Shown here piece after piece: positions 8,304-15,438 of a DNA stretch of 18,427 nt (position 1 is its first letter; each line of letters opens with the position of its first letter). The DNA is from an uncultured Burkholderiaceae bacterium. Lineage in GTDB: Bacteria > Pseudomonadota > Gammaproteobacteria > Burkholderiales > Burkholderiaceae. The translations under genes and the position numbers were made by a program. The stretch is from the NCBI GenBank assembly GCA_937871985.1, contig CALMPB010000455.1, forward strand, positions 1 through 18,427, read 5' to 3'. The notes below the pieces were generated by a model that was given only the letters and a program-made list of their open reading frames with translations, ran no database searches and had not been told where the DNA came from.

Positions 8304-9749
8304 TTATTCGGCGTTGGCCGGCGTTGCCGCGGGTGCCGCGGCTGGCACCGTTGTCGGCACGGCCTGGGAGCCATAGCCGCCGCCCAGTGCAACGGCCAAT
8401 TGAGCGTCCAGTTTGTAGGCGCGGGTCTGCAGGCCGACGTCCAGCAATACCTGCCGCTGCATTTCGCTTTGGGCTTGCAGAACCTGCACGAAATTGCCCA
8501 GGCCCGACTTATAGCGTTTGACGGCAATATCGTAGGCCGAGTTGATGGCGACATAGCTGGCGTGCTGATCCACGATCTGCTGCTGCAGGGCGCGTATCGA
8601 GGTCACGGCGTCGGCCACTTCGCGTACCGCGTCCAGCAGGGTCTGGTTGTAGTTGGCGATGGCCAGGTCGCGTTCGGCCTTTTTGCCCTTGAGCTGGGCA
8701 TTCAGCGCGCCGCCGTGGAAAATGGGCAGGGTAACGGCCGGCCCCGCTCCGTAGACCAGGCTTTCGTCCTTGATCAGGTTGCCCAGGCCCAGCGCCATGA
8801 ATCCGGCGAAGGCCGACAGATTCACATTGGGATAGAACTCGGCCTTGGCCGCCGAGACCTCGCTGGATGCGGCTTCGACCTGGCGGCGGGCCGCCACGAT
8901 GTCGGGCCGCCGGCCCAGCAGATTCAGCGGCAGGGCGGCGGGCACGGCGTGCGGCGCTTGCGCCAGGGAAGCCGCGGCGATGCTGTTGCCGGCATCGGGG
9001 CCCTGGCCCATCAGGGCCGCCAGTTGATGCCGCAGCAATTGGGCGTTGACGCCGGCCTGGTTCAATTGCACCTTTACGGCGGACAGCGCCGAATCGGCCT
9101 GATTGACTTCGATTTCAGTGTCCAGGCCGGCCTTGACGCGGTCGCGGGTAATGGACAAAACATTGGCCTGCTGCCTGGCGATGTCGCCCAGCACTTTTTG
9201 TTCCGCCAAGGCGTTCTGCAGGTTGAAATAGCTTTGCACGATGTTGCCGGCCAGCATATTGCGCGCCACGGCCAGGTCGGCCTGATTGGCTTCCGCGCGG
9301 GAAACGGCGGCGGCGTACTTGCTGCGGTTCTTGCCCCACAGATCGAGGTCGATGCCGGCATTCAGGCTCAAGGAACTGTCGGTGTACATGGAGCCGGCAT
9401 AAGGCGGCGGATAGATGTAGTTTTCCGAGAACCGCTGGCGCGACTGCTTGTAGGCAATGTCCAGTTGGGGCAGCTGCACGGCGCGGGCGCCCTTGACGGC
9501 GGCATTGGCCAGATCGAGGCGCGCCTGGGCGGCGGCCAGCGAGGGGTTGTTGGCCAGGGCCTGTTCCATGATGTGGTTGAGCTGGGGCGAGTCGTAGCGT
9601 GTCCACCATTGGGTTTGCGGCCAGGTTACGGAGCCTTCAGCAAGGCCGAGCCGGCTTGCCGGAATTTGGGTCAACGACGCGTTGCCCGGGTCGATGGCGG
9701 CACAGCCAGTCAGGGATAAGGCAAGCGCAAGAGACAAAAAAGATTTCAT
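8304..9749 (-). CDS. Outer-membrane efflux lipoprotein, NodT/OprM type
   Basis: The product is 481 residues and is the outer-membrane channel of the efflux system. The lipobox is LSLTGC with Cys16, so it should be a lipoprotein anchored in the outer membrane. Two OEP repeats are visible. The first includes WWTRYDSPQLNHIMEQALANN and LDLWGKNRSKYAAA; the second includes LLGRRPDIVAARRQVEAA and FYPNVNLSAFAG. The C-terminus is Ala/Pro-rich. I chose the ATG at 9749, which puts the lipobox at the expected distance; an in-frame TTG lies three codons upstream. Neither has a strong ribosome binding site. Its position before emrA and emrB, on the same strand, indicates one operon. NodT-type channels often serve RND pumps, but here they accompany an MFS pump. 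Confidence 0.94.
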   Translation of the reverse strand: MKSFLSLALALSLTGCAAIDPGNASLTQIPASRLGLAEGSVTWPQTQWWTRYDSPQLNHIMEQALANNPSLAAAQARLDLANAAVKGARAVQLPQLDIAYKQSRQRFSENYIYPPPYAGSMYTDSSLSLNAGIDLDLWGKNRSKYAAAVSRAEANQADLAVARNMLAGNIVQSYFNLQNALAEQKVLGDIARQQANVLSITRDRVKAGLDTEIEVNQADSALSAVKVQLNQAGVNAQLLRHQLAALMGQGPDAGNSIAAASLAQAPHAVPAALPLNLLGRRPDIVAARRQVEAASSEVSAAKAEFYPNVNLSAFAGFMALGLGNLIKDESLVYGAGPAVTLPIFHGGALNAQLKGKKAERDLAIANYNQTLLDAVREVADAVTSIRALQQQIVDQHASYVAINSAYDIAVKRYKSGLGNFVQVLQAQSEMQRQVLLDVGLQTRAYKLDAQLAVALGGGYGSQAVPTTVPAAAPAATPANAE

Positions 9750-9789
9750 TGCTGACAATAAGCTGAATATGATTGATTAAATAGTATCT

Positions 9790-9871
9790 GACTAGGCAAT
9801 TATTGAACGGTAGTCGGTGGAAGGCGCGATGAGCCGTACAGTACGGAACCCGGGCGCGCATTCATGAATGC
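9790..9871. promoter_or_regulatory. Cluster of palindromes between marR and the outer-membrane gene
   Basis: The 136-bp gap between marR and the channel gene holds several dyads: CAATTATTG (9797-9805) nested within GACTA...TAGTC (9790-9815), CCGTAC-A-GTACGG (9834-9846), and GCATTCATGAATGC (9858-9871). MarR-family dimers bind short palindromes, so one or more could be an operator controlling an internal promoter for the pump genes. The heptamer GCAATTA here (9796-9802) also occurs at 10401-10407 within the marR promoter. A palindrome could instead be part of a hairpin that uncouples marR from the pump genes. Confidence 0.4.
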
Positions 9872-9885
9872 TTGGTGAAGGGAAG

Positions 9886-10368
9886 CTAATGCTCCTTTGG
9901 TTTACAGCAATCGGGGTTTTGGCCGCCGTTGATGATGACACGCCGCAATAGCCCGATGAGCTGAGTGGTTTCGGCTTTTGAAAACCCCTCCAGGTGCGAG
10001 TTCAAAGTAGCGGCAACGGCCGGCAGGATTTTCGCCACGACATCGTGGCCAAGCGGCGTAAGTTCCAGCAGAACCACGCGCCGGTCTTCCTGACAGCGTT
10101 GGCGGGTAAGGAAACCTTTGGTTTCCAGGCGATCGAGCGTACGGGTCATGGCCCCGGTGTCCACGGTGACGACGCGCGCCAGTTCGGCGGGTGTGTTGAT
10201 TTCGGTATAGCGCAGGATGACCAGCGGCCGCCATTGTATGGCGGTCAGCCCAAGCGGCGCTACGGCCTGGTCGGCCATGCGCACGACGGATCCGGCGGCA
10301 AGCTTGAGCAGATGGCCGACGTTGTTTTCCGCGCTCAGGGAATCGGGGTTGGGCTGGTAATATTCCAT
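9886..10368 (-). CDS. MarR-family transcriptional regulator
   Basis: The product is 160 residues from the ATG at 10368, normal for MarR proteins. The winged helix-turn-helix core is visible: LGLTAIQWRPLVILRY, then NTPAELARVVTVDTGAMTRT (recognition helix), LDRLETKGFLTR, and the wing RCQEDRRVVLLELT. A C-terminal helix provides dimerisation. MarR proteins are dimers that usually repress drug-efflux genes and release DNA when bound by phenolic ligands. Here the gene heads the outer-membrane-emrA-emrB cluster on the same strand, so it probably controls that pump and itself. A TTG 12 codons upstream is ruled out as start because it overlaps the -10 element of the promoter. Confidence 0.92.
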   Translation of the reverse strand: MEYYQPNPDSLSAENNVGHLLKLAAGSVVRMADQAVAPLGLTAIQWRPLVILRYTEINTPAELARVVTVDTGAMTRTLDRLETKGFLTRQRCQEDRRVVLLELTPLGHDVVAKILPAVAATLNSHLEGFSKAETTQLIGLLRRVIINGGQNPDCCKPKEH

Positions 10369-10403
10369 GTCCTGTATTTTATGCGTATTTATTTGTCTAT
10401 GCA

Positions 10404-10432
10404 ATTACAGTCCCGACAATATATCCTGACAA
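10404..10432 (-). promoter_or_regulatory. Sigma70-type promoter of marR
   Basis: On the minus strand TTGTCA (10432-10427) and TGTAAT (10409-10404) are separated by 17 bp. Each hexamer matches the consensus at five of six positions. Transcription would begin near 10397 and leave a leader of about 30 nt before the ATG at 10368. Inverted half-sites GCAATT/AATTGC (10401-10406 and 10432-10437) flank the promoter, suggesting an operator for autoregulation. Confidence 0.6.
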
Positions 10433-10458
10433 ATTGCTGACCACACGCCAACGCGCGA

Positions 10459-10561
10459 GCCTCGGGCTTCAGGCCGAGGCCAAGCGAGGCAATGTCGATA
10501 CGGCGCCGAAGGCGCCCCCGTACTGTGGCGGAGAAGCTCCGGTCTTTGGGCCGGGGTTTTT
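10459..10561 (+). promoter_or_regulatory. Structured leader with competing hairpins upstream of the DMT permease (candidate attenuator)
   Basis: Three features follow in order. GCCTCGG (10459-10465) pairs with CCGAGGC (10474-10480). TACGGCGCC (10499-10507) can pair with the GGCG...CCGTA segment ending at 10522. Finally CGGAG-AAG-CTCCG (10529-10541) uses the same CTCCG as the left arm of the terminator at 10537-10561. The last two are therefore mutually exclusive, which is the arrangement expected of an antiterminator and terminator. The permease ATG is only 22 bp beyond the T-run. I cannot match this to a known riboswitch class. Confidence 0.45.
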
Positions 10562-10575
10562 CACTTTCTGGCTGA
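10492..10575 (+). CDS. Possible Arg-rich leader peptide (27 codons)
   Basis: An ATG at 10492 opens a 27-codon frame beginning MSIRRRRRPRT. It has five consecutive Arg codons (CGG CGC CGA AGG CGC) and a sixth after one Pro, and stops at TGA 10573-10575, 7 bp before the permease ATG. It overlaps the terminator hairpin. This resembles a regulatory leader peptide. However, the Arg run is also what the palindromic GGCGCC hairpin would give in this frame by chance. The GAGG upstream sits too close to the ATG to be a good ribosome binding site. In classical attenuators the stop lies before the terminator, which is not the case here. Confidence 0.2.
   Translation: MSIRRRRRPRTVAEKLRSLGRGFSLSG
10537..10561 (+). 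terminator. Intrinsic terminator in the permease leader
   Basis: CTCCGGTC (10537-10544) pairs with GGCCGGGG (10549-10556), giving 8 bp with two G-U pairs and a TTTG loop. TTTTT (10557-10561) follows immediately. No gene ends just upstream on this strand, so it would act on the leader of the downstream permease. Confidence 0.6.
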
Positions 10576-10582
10576 GTTTTCC

Positions 10583-11509
10583 ATGTCCTTGCTGTCCCGT
10601 TCCGTTGCTGCGTCGCGTCCCAAAGAGTTCTGGGCAGGGTTTTTGCTGGCGGGGCTGGGAGCTGTGCTGTTTTCCGCCAAAGCCGTCGTGGTCAAGCTAA
10701 CTTACCGCTACGGTGTGGATGCGGTCACCATCATTGGCTTTCGCATGCTGCTGTCCTTGCCGTTTTTCCTGGCAATCGGCGCATTCCAGGCGCGCAAGGC
10801 AGCGCGCGGGCTGATTCCGCGCCTGACGGCAAAAGAACGCGGCCAGCTCGTCCTGCTTGGATTCATCGGGTATTACTTGTCCAGCTTTCTGGACTTCCTG
10901 GGCCTGCAGACGATCACGGCGGGGCTGGAGCGCCTGATTCTGTTTTTATCGCCCACGTTCGTGCTGCTGATTTCCGCGCTTTACTTCAAGCGCGCGATCG
11001 CCGGCAAACAATGGCTGGCCCTTGGCCTGTCGTATGCCGGCGTCATCTTGGTCTTTTTGCAGGATCTGTCGTTCAGCGGCGAGGGCGTGCTGCGAGGGGC
11101 GGGCTTTGTGCTGGCTTCGGCGTTTTCGTACGCGTTTTATCTGATCGGTTCGGGCGAACTCGTCAAGCGCGTCGGGGCGACCCGGCTGGTGGCGTACGCC
11201 ATGACGGTGTCGGCGTTTTTTACCCTGATCCAGTTTTTCTGGGTGCATGCCTGGCGCGGCCTGTACCAGGCATGGCCGGTATACGGGCTGTCTTTTATCC
11301 ACGCCACCGTCAATACCGTGGCGCCTACGTTCATGATCATGTGGGCGGTGGCGCGCATCGGCGCTCCCATGACGGCGCAACTGGGTCTGATCGGCCCGGT
11401 GTCGGTGCTGTTTCTGGCCGCCTGGCTGCTGGACGAACCCATTACCGCCATACAGCTGGCGGGCACGGTCTTCGTGCTTGCCGGGGCCGTGGTGCTGGGA
11501 CGGCGCTAG
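10583..11509 (+). CDS. EamA/DMT-superfamily permease
   Basis: The product is 308 residues with about ten hydrophobic segments in two EamA repeats of five helices. The first repeat runs from about GFLLAGLGAVLFSAKAVVVK to SYAGVILVFLQDL. The second runs from GAGFVLASAFSYAFYLIG to LAGTVFVLAGAVVLGRR. This is an inner-membrane metabolite exporter of the RhaT/EamA type; amino acids, nucleosides and similar molecules are typical substrates, but none can be assigned. It is divergent from marR and preceded by a structured leader containing a terminator, so expression may be controlled after initiation. The start at 10583 has no strong Shine-Dalgarno; translation could be coupled to the small frame ending at 10575. 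Its TAG shares CTAG with the convergent patatin gene. Confidence 0.93.
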   Translation: MSLLSRSVAASRPKEFWAGFLLAGLGAVLFSAKAVVVKLTYRYGVDAVTIIGFRMLLSLPFFLAIGAFQARKAARGLIPRLTAKERGQLVLLGFIGYYLSSFLDFLGLQTITAGLERLILFLSPTFVLLISALYFKRAIAGKQWLALGLSYAGVILVFLQDLSFSGEGVLRGAGFVLASAFSYAFYLIGSGELVKRVGATRLVAYAMTVSAFFTLIQFFWVHAWRGLYQAWPVYGLSFIHATVNTVAPTFMIMWAVARIGAPMTAQLGLIGPVSVLFLAAWLLDEPITAIQLAGTVFVLAGAVVLGRR

Positions 11510-12663
11510 CTTTTTTCCTTGTTGTGCACGTCGTGCGTGACGAAGCCCGATTCGTTGTCGGGCATGGCCAGGTAGTGGGGAGTTTTAAGCGTTTTTTTGA
11601 TGTCTTCCAGCCCGCTGTGCCAGTGATCCTGCATGCTGGCCTGGCTGAATTCAAAGTCTTTGTAATGGCTTTCGTAGGGCTTGTTCTGGTAGATAAGATG
11701 AATGACGTTGTAGCGCTTGCTGCAAGCCAGTTCGCGGGCGGTCTTGCAATACGGGGCCTTGTTGCGCACATCTTCGGGAATATCGTCCAGCATGCGCTGC
11801 AGCAGGCGCCTGAAATTCTGCGCCCGGCGCAATTGATCGGTAACCAGCCGGGTGCGGCTTGAATAGCGGATTTCCTTTTCGCGGTCGGCGACTTCTTCGA
11901 GATTGGTGGGCGCAAGGCCCTTGGCGCTCCACAAATCCACCTGGAAGGCCAGGGTATCTTCGAGGGGCCGCGATTCCAGCACGTAGGCCAGCGGCGTGTT
12001 CGAAACCAGGCCGCCGTCCCAATAGTGTTCGCCGTCGATTTCGATGGCCGGGAAGGCCGGAGGCAGCGCGCCCGAGGCCATGAAGTGCTCGGCCCGCAGT
12101 TCGGTCTCGCGGTTGTCGAAGTACGTAAGATTGCCGGTGCGGATATTGACGGCGCCCACGGAAACGCGCAGCTCGCCGGAGTTGATGCGATCGAAGTCGC
12201 ACAGTCGTTCCAGGGTTTCCTTCAGCGGGTGCGTGGTGTAGTAGCTGGCCGTGCCCGGGGAGCCGGCATGGCTCCACATAGGCGGCGGAAAGCGCGGATG
12301 AAAGAATCCGGCCTGCCCGCCCAGCATGGTGTTTCCCGCACTGAAGGAATTCATGGCGCCGCGCACGAAGTCAGTGACGCCGAAGATGTCCTGGTCGAAC
12401 ACCGGCGCCACGCCCATGCCGATGTTGGGCTGGCAGATGGTGTCCCAGAATTCGCGCAGGCGCGCGACGCGTTTTTCGGGAGGGTTGCCGGCAAGAATGG
12501 CGGTGTTCAAGGCGCCGATGGAAATGCCGGCCAGCCAGGTGGGGACGATGCCGGCTTCGTCCAGTCCCTGGAATACGCCCGCCTGATAGGCGCCCAGGGC
12601 GCCGCCGCCCTGCAGCACCAGGGCAATGGTTTCGTATTCAGGGAGGGTGGGTTTGCCGTTCAT
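11506..12663 (-). CDS. Patatin-like phospholipase
   Basis: The product is 385 residues from the ATG at 12663. The patatin catalytic architecture is complete. The oxyanion loop GGGALG is at 19-24, the nucleophile elbow GISIG at 46-50 has Ser48, and the dyad aspartate is Asp216 in WDGG. A C-terminal extension of about 120 residues (from about 260) follows the catalytic domain, in the manner of the DUF3734-type patatins. The protein should be a lipid acyl hydrolase; no signal peptide is visible, so it is probably cytoplasmic or membrane-associated. The ATG overlaps the SirB2 stop in ATGA, which supports this start over the GTG three codons upstream. The stop overlaps that of the convergent permease. 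Confidence 0.94.
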   Translation of the reverse strand: MNGKPTLPEYETIALVLQGGGALGAYQAGVFQGLDEAGIVPTWLAGISIGALNTAILAGNPPEKRVARLREFWDTICQPNIGMGVAPVFDQDIFGVTDFVRGAMNSFSAGNTMLGGQAGFFHPRFPPPMWSHAGSPGTASYYTTHPLKETLERLCDFDRINSGELRVSVGAVNIRTGNLTYFDNRETELRAEHFMASGALPPAFPAIEIDGEHYWDGGLVSNTPLAYVLESRPLEDTLAFQVDLWSAKGLAPTNLEEVADREKEIRYSSRTRLVTDQLRRAQNFRRLLQRMLDDIPEDVRNKAPYCKTARELACSKRYNVIHLIYQNKPYESHYKDFEFSQASMQDHWHSGLEDIKKTLKTPHYLAMPDNESGFVTHDVHNKEKS

Positions 12664-13034
12664 GCGAACCACGACAGCCAGTTATGGTTGATGGCGATGC
12701 CCACGATATAGAAAAACACCAGCACGGCAACCACCGCCGCCACGGCCCGCGTGCTGGGTGTCTTGCCCCGCTTGATGGCGATGGTGCCGATGACGATGTA
12801 CAGGACGACGCCGATCAGCTTGGCCAGTATCCACGGCTGCTCGGGGCCGATCATGATGGCAAGGATGATGCCGCATACCAGCAGCACGGTGTCGATGACA
12901 TGCGGCGCGATGCGCACGAACTTGGCTTGCAGCTTGGGCGATCCTGCAACGGACCAATAGGCGCGCAGTACGAAGAAAAGTATGCTCAATACGGCCGCGG
13001 TGATGTGCAGGTGTTTGATGGCGAGGTAGTTCAT
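12660..13034 (-). CDS. SirB2-family membrane protein
   Basis: The product is 124 residues and almost wholly hydrophobic, with four predicted transmembrane helices. It matches the SirB family pattern: IKHLHITAAVLSILFFVLR at the N-terminus, then PHVIDTVLLVCGIILA, WILAKLIGVVLYIVIGTIAI and a final helix VVAVLVFFYIVGIAI. The His residues of the first helix and the PHxxDT motif are family-conserved. The role of SirB2 is not established; no ligand or partner can be inferred. The ATG at 13034 follows GGAAACC, an acceptable ribosome binding site. It overlaps the patatin gene by 4 bp, so the two are probably co-translated. Confidence 0.88.
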   Translation of the reverse strand: MNYLAIKHLHITAAVLSILFFVLRAYWSVAGSPKLQAKFVRIAPHVIDTVLLVCGIILAIMIGPEQPWILAKLIGVVLYIVIGTIAIKRGKTPSTRAVAAVVAVLVFFYIVGIAINHNWLSWFA

Positions 13035-13110
13035 GGTTTCCGAAGTGCGCGATGAATGGATAAGTGGCCTTGACAAGCGGGTGAAGCAGGCAAAACCGGA
13101 CGAGGCCATC

Positions 13111-13216
13111 GCCCGGCGGCCGTCGTGTTGCCGCGGCCGGGCGTTGACCCGCAACGATAAGAGTAACTGATAAGCCGCGATGCATTAAAACGGCGGGGCG
13201 CGCCGGCTTGCGCCGG
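13111..13216 (-). terminator. GC-rich hairpins downstream of the ABC transporter
   Basis: On the minus strand, past the ABC stop, CCGGC-GCAA-GCCGG (13216-13203) is a small stem with a GNRA tetraloop. A GC-rich stretch and TTTT (13190-13187) follow. Further on, GCCCGGC (13111-13117) and GCCGGGC (13136-13142) form another dyad. These could end transcription of the ABC gene before sirB2, but neither is a textbook terminator. Confidence 0.3.
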
Positions 13217-13232
13217 GGCCGTGCACGGACTG

Positions 13233-13260
13233 TGCCGCGCGCTCATTGCCGCGCGCTCAT
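13233..13260. repeat. 14-bp tandem duplication at the ABC transporter stop
   Basis: TGCCGCGCGCTCAT occurs twice in tandem at 13233-13246 and 13247-13260. The copy nearest the gene contains the stop codon of the ABC transporter (TGA at 13259-13257). It looks like a local slippage duplication, with no effect on the encoded protein. Confidence 0.8.
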
Positions 13261-15158
13261 GGCCTGGACAATTCCCAGGCGCCTTCCAGTTTCAAGGTCA
13301 GCAGGCGGGGGTGGTGCGCCAGCAGCGTGCTGCGGTGTCCCACGCTGACCAGCCGGGTGCGGGGCAGGTGCTCGCGCACCAATCGGTACATGGCGTCTTC
13401 CAGGCCTTCGTCCATGGCCGAGGTGGCTTCGTCCAGGAAGGCGGCCGCGGGGGCGGCCAGCAACAGGCGCCCGAACGCCAGCCTTTGCTGTTCGCCCAGC
13501 GAGAGTATGCGGCCCCAGTCGGCGACCTCGTCCAGGCGATCCGCCAGATGCCCCAGTTGCACCTGCCGCAGGACGTCGCGGGCGCGCTGGTCGTCGGGTT
13601 CGCTCACGGGAACCGGAGCGAGGCCGGCGGCGTGCAGCATGCTGTCCAGGTTGGTGGGGGCGCCGTGGCCGGCCTGCTGCGATGTGTCAGTCGCCAGCCG
13701 CACATAGTCGGTGTCGTCCGGCAATTGTTGCGGGTAATACAGGGCGTCGCGCAGGCTGCCCAGCGGAATGTACGGCTTTTGTGAAAGGAATAGCGCGCTG
13801 GCGCCGGGCCGTATGATTTGCCCTTCGCAATACGGCCATAGGCCGGCGATGGCGCGCAGCAGGGTGGTTTTTCCGGCGCCCGACGGGCCCCGAACCAGCA
13901 CGGGTTCGGTTTCCTCGACTTCCAGGTTCAGGCCGTCGATAAGCGTCTGGCCGCTGGGCGTGCGCACCGTCAGGCCTTCCAGGGCCAGGCGCCGCCCTTG
14001 TTCGCTGACCTTGGGTTCGGGCAGGTGCTTGGCGTGTTCGATGGCTTTGGTAAAGCCGGTCAGCCGGTCCAGCGTGGCGCGGTACGAAGCGAACTCGTCG
14101 TAGGCATTGCGAAAGAACGAAAGATTGTCTTGCAGGCGGCCGAAGGCTTGCGCGGTCTGCATCAGGTCTCCCAGGCTTATCTGCTTGGAAAAAAAGCGCT
14201 GCGCCTGGATGAGGAATGGGAAGACCACGGCAGTCTGTGTCACGACGAAGTTGAAGCCCAGGAATTTCAATGACCGGTACACAATGGCCCAGGCGTTGCC
14301 GATGACCTGGCCGAACCGGCTGCGCAGCAAGGCTCCTTCGACTTTTTCACCGGTATAGAACGCAATGCTTTCGGCGTATTCGCGCACGCGCACCAGCGCA
14401 TAACGGTAGTTGGCGTTGAACCGTTCGTTAAGAAAGTTCAGCGCAATAAGCGGCCGCCCGATTCCGATGGCGAAGACCGTGGCCACGACCACGTACAAGA
14501 ACACCAGGAACACCATGGCGCGCGGGACATCCACGCCGAAGACGGCCAGCGGCCCTGAAAGCCCCCACAGGATGGCGGTGAAGGCAATGGTCGAAACCAG
14601 GGCGTTGACGACACCCATGGACAAGGCGAGCGACGACTGGACGAAGGTGGCCACGTCCTGCTGGATACGTTGGTCGGGGTTGTCGATGGGCTGCTCCAGA
14701 AACTGGCTGCGGTAGTAGGCGCGGTTGTCCAGCCAGCTTGCCAGCATTTGCTCGTTCAGCCATACCCGCCAGTGTATGGTGAAGGCCTGCTGCACGTAGA
14801 AGTCGAACAGGGAACGGATGACGTGTATGGTTGCCAGAATGGCGAACAGCCACATGGCGGCCCAGAACGCGGCGACGTCCAGTTTTTGCAGGGCGGTGTA
14901 CATGCTGTTGTACCAATTGGAAAACAGCACGTCCAGGCGCACCGCGCACAGGGTCAGGAACAGAATGAGCGCCAGGGCCTGGATGGGCCGCCAACTGCGC
15001 TTGGGCGAGAAGTAGCCGCCGGTGATTTTCCAGAAGTGGCCGCCCCACACCGTAAACCGGGCCAGCCCCCAGGCGGTAAGACCAAACAGTACTCCGGTAA
15101 CGACATAGGCTTTGATTATCCATATGCCGCTGCTGGCCAGCTCGTGATTCCAGTTCAT
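13257..15158 (-). CDS. ABC transporter, fused permease-ATPase, SbmA/YddA type
   Basis: The product is 633 residues with an N-terminal membrane domain (about 1-380, six or so helices) of the SbmA/BacA-like type (FSNWYNSMYTAL, DNPDQRIQQDV, NFRYALVRVRE-like segment) and a C-terminal ATPase. ATPase motifs are Walker A GPSGAGKTT (424-432), Q-loop Q460, signature LSLGEQQR (552-559), Walker B AAFLDEATSA (572-581) and His608. It should work as a homodimer in the inner membrane. Relatives import or export peptides, cobalamin or long-chain lipids; the substrate here is unknown. Between the Q-loop and the signature there is an extra segment of roughly 40 residues (about 483-525) that seems longer than in typical relatives. 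The ATG at 15158 follows TTGGAACACCC, a reasonable ribosome binding site. Confidence 0.93.
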   Translation of the reverse strand: MNWNHELASSGIWIIKAYVVTGVLFGLTAWGLARFTVWGGHFWKITGGYFSPKRSWRPIQALALILFLTLCAVRLDVLFSNWYNSMYTALQKLDVAAFWAAMWLFAILATIHVIRSLFDFYVQQAFTIHWRVWLNEQMLASWLDNRAYYRSQFLEQPIDNPDQRIQQDVATFVQSSLALSMGVVNALVSTIAFTAILWGLSGPLAVFGVDVPRAMVFLVFLYVVVATVFAIGIGRPLIALNFLNERFNANYRYALVRVREYAESIAFYTGEKVEGALLRSRFGQVIGNAWAIVYRSLKFLGFNFVVTQTAVVFPFLIQAQRFFSKQISLGDLMQTAQAFGRLQDNLSFFRNAYDEFASYRATLDRLTGFTKAIEHAKHLPEPKVSEQGRRLALEGLTVRTPSGQTLIDGLNLEVEETEPVLVRGPSGAGKTTLLRAIAGLWPYCEGQIIRPGASALFLSQKPYIPLGSLRDALYYPQQLPDDTDYVRLATDTSQQAGHGAPTNLDSMLHAAGLAPVPVSEPDDQRARDVLRQVQLGHLADRLDEVADWGRILSLGEQQRLAFGRLLLAAPAAAFLDEATSAMDEGLEDAMYRLVREHLPRTRLVSVGHRSTLLAHHPRLLTLKLEGAWELSRP

Positions 15159-15438
15159 GGGTGTTCCAAAAAATTAAGGACAAGCGTGCAGGACGGCCGC
15201 ATTAGTTCCATGGCTCCTGATAAGGGACGTATTTTGGGTGAAATGGTTCAACGCGTAAAGTTGATGCCCAGCCGCGTTGGGCCCGAATAGGCGAAGTGAG
15301 GGGCGCCGGCGTTGCCGGGATCGCCGCGTCTGTTCTGGGTCGCTTGCGCCGGGGCAGCTTGTGCGGGGCGGCCGCCTACAGCGATAATGGGCCGTATTCC
15401 AGCCTGACCATGTTTTTCTTATTCTTCAAGGAACCTTA

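Noticed and set aside
8292..9719. 475-codon open frame on the plus strand opposite the outer-membrane lipoprotein gene
   Set aside because: It is a shadow of a GC-rich gene; the minus frame has a lipobox and two OEP repeats.
10369..10404. Upstream TTG start for marR, adding 12 residues
   Set aside because: The TTG overlaps the -10 hexamer of a good promoter, so it would lie outside the transcript.
10434..10700. 88-codon plus-strand frame across the permease leader
   Set aside because: It runs into the permease gene in another frame, and its second half is Pro/Cys/Trp-rich noise from that gene.
13031..13246. 71-codon minus-strand frame filling the gap between the ABC and SirB2 genes, overlapping sirB2 by ATGA
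   Set aside because: The spacing is tempting, but the product is Arg/Pro/Ala/Cys-rich with no hydrophobic core or motif, and its start lies in a duplicated 14-bp repeat.
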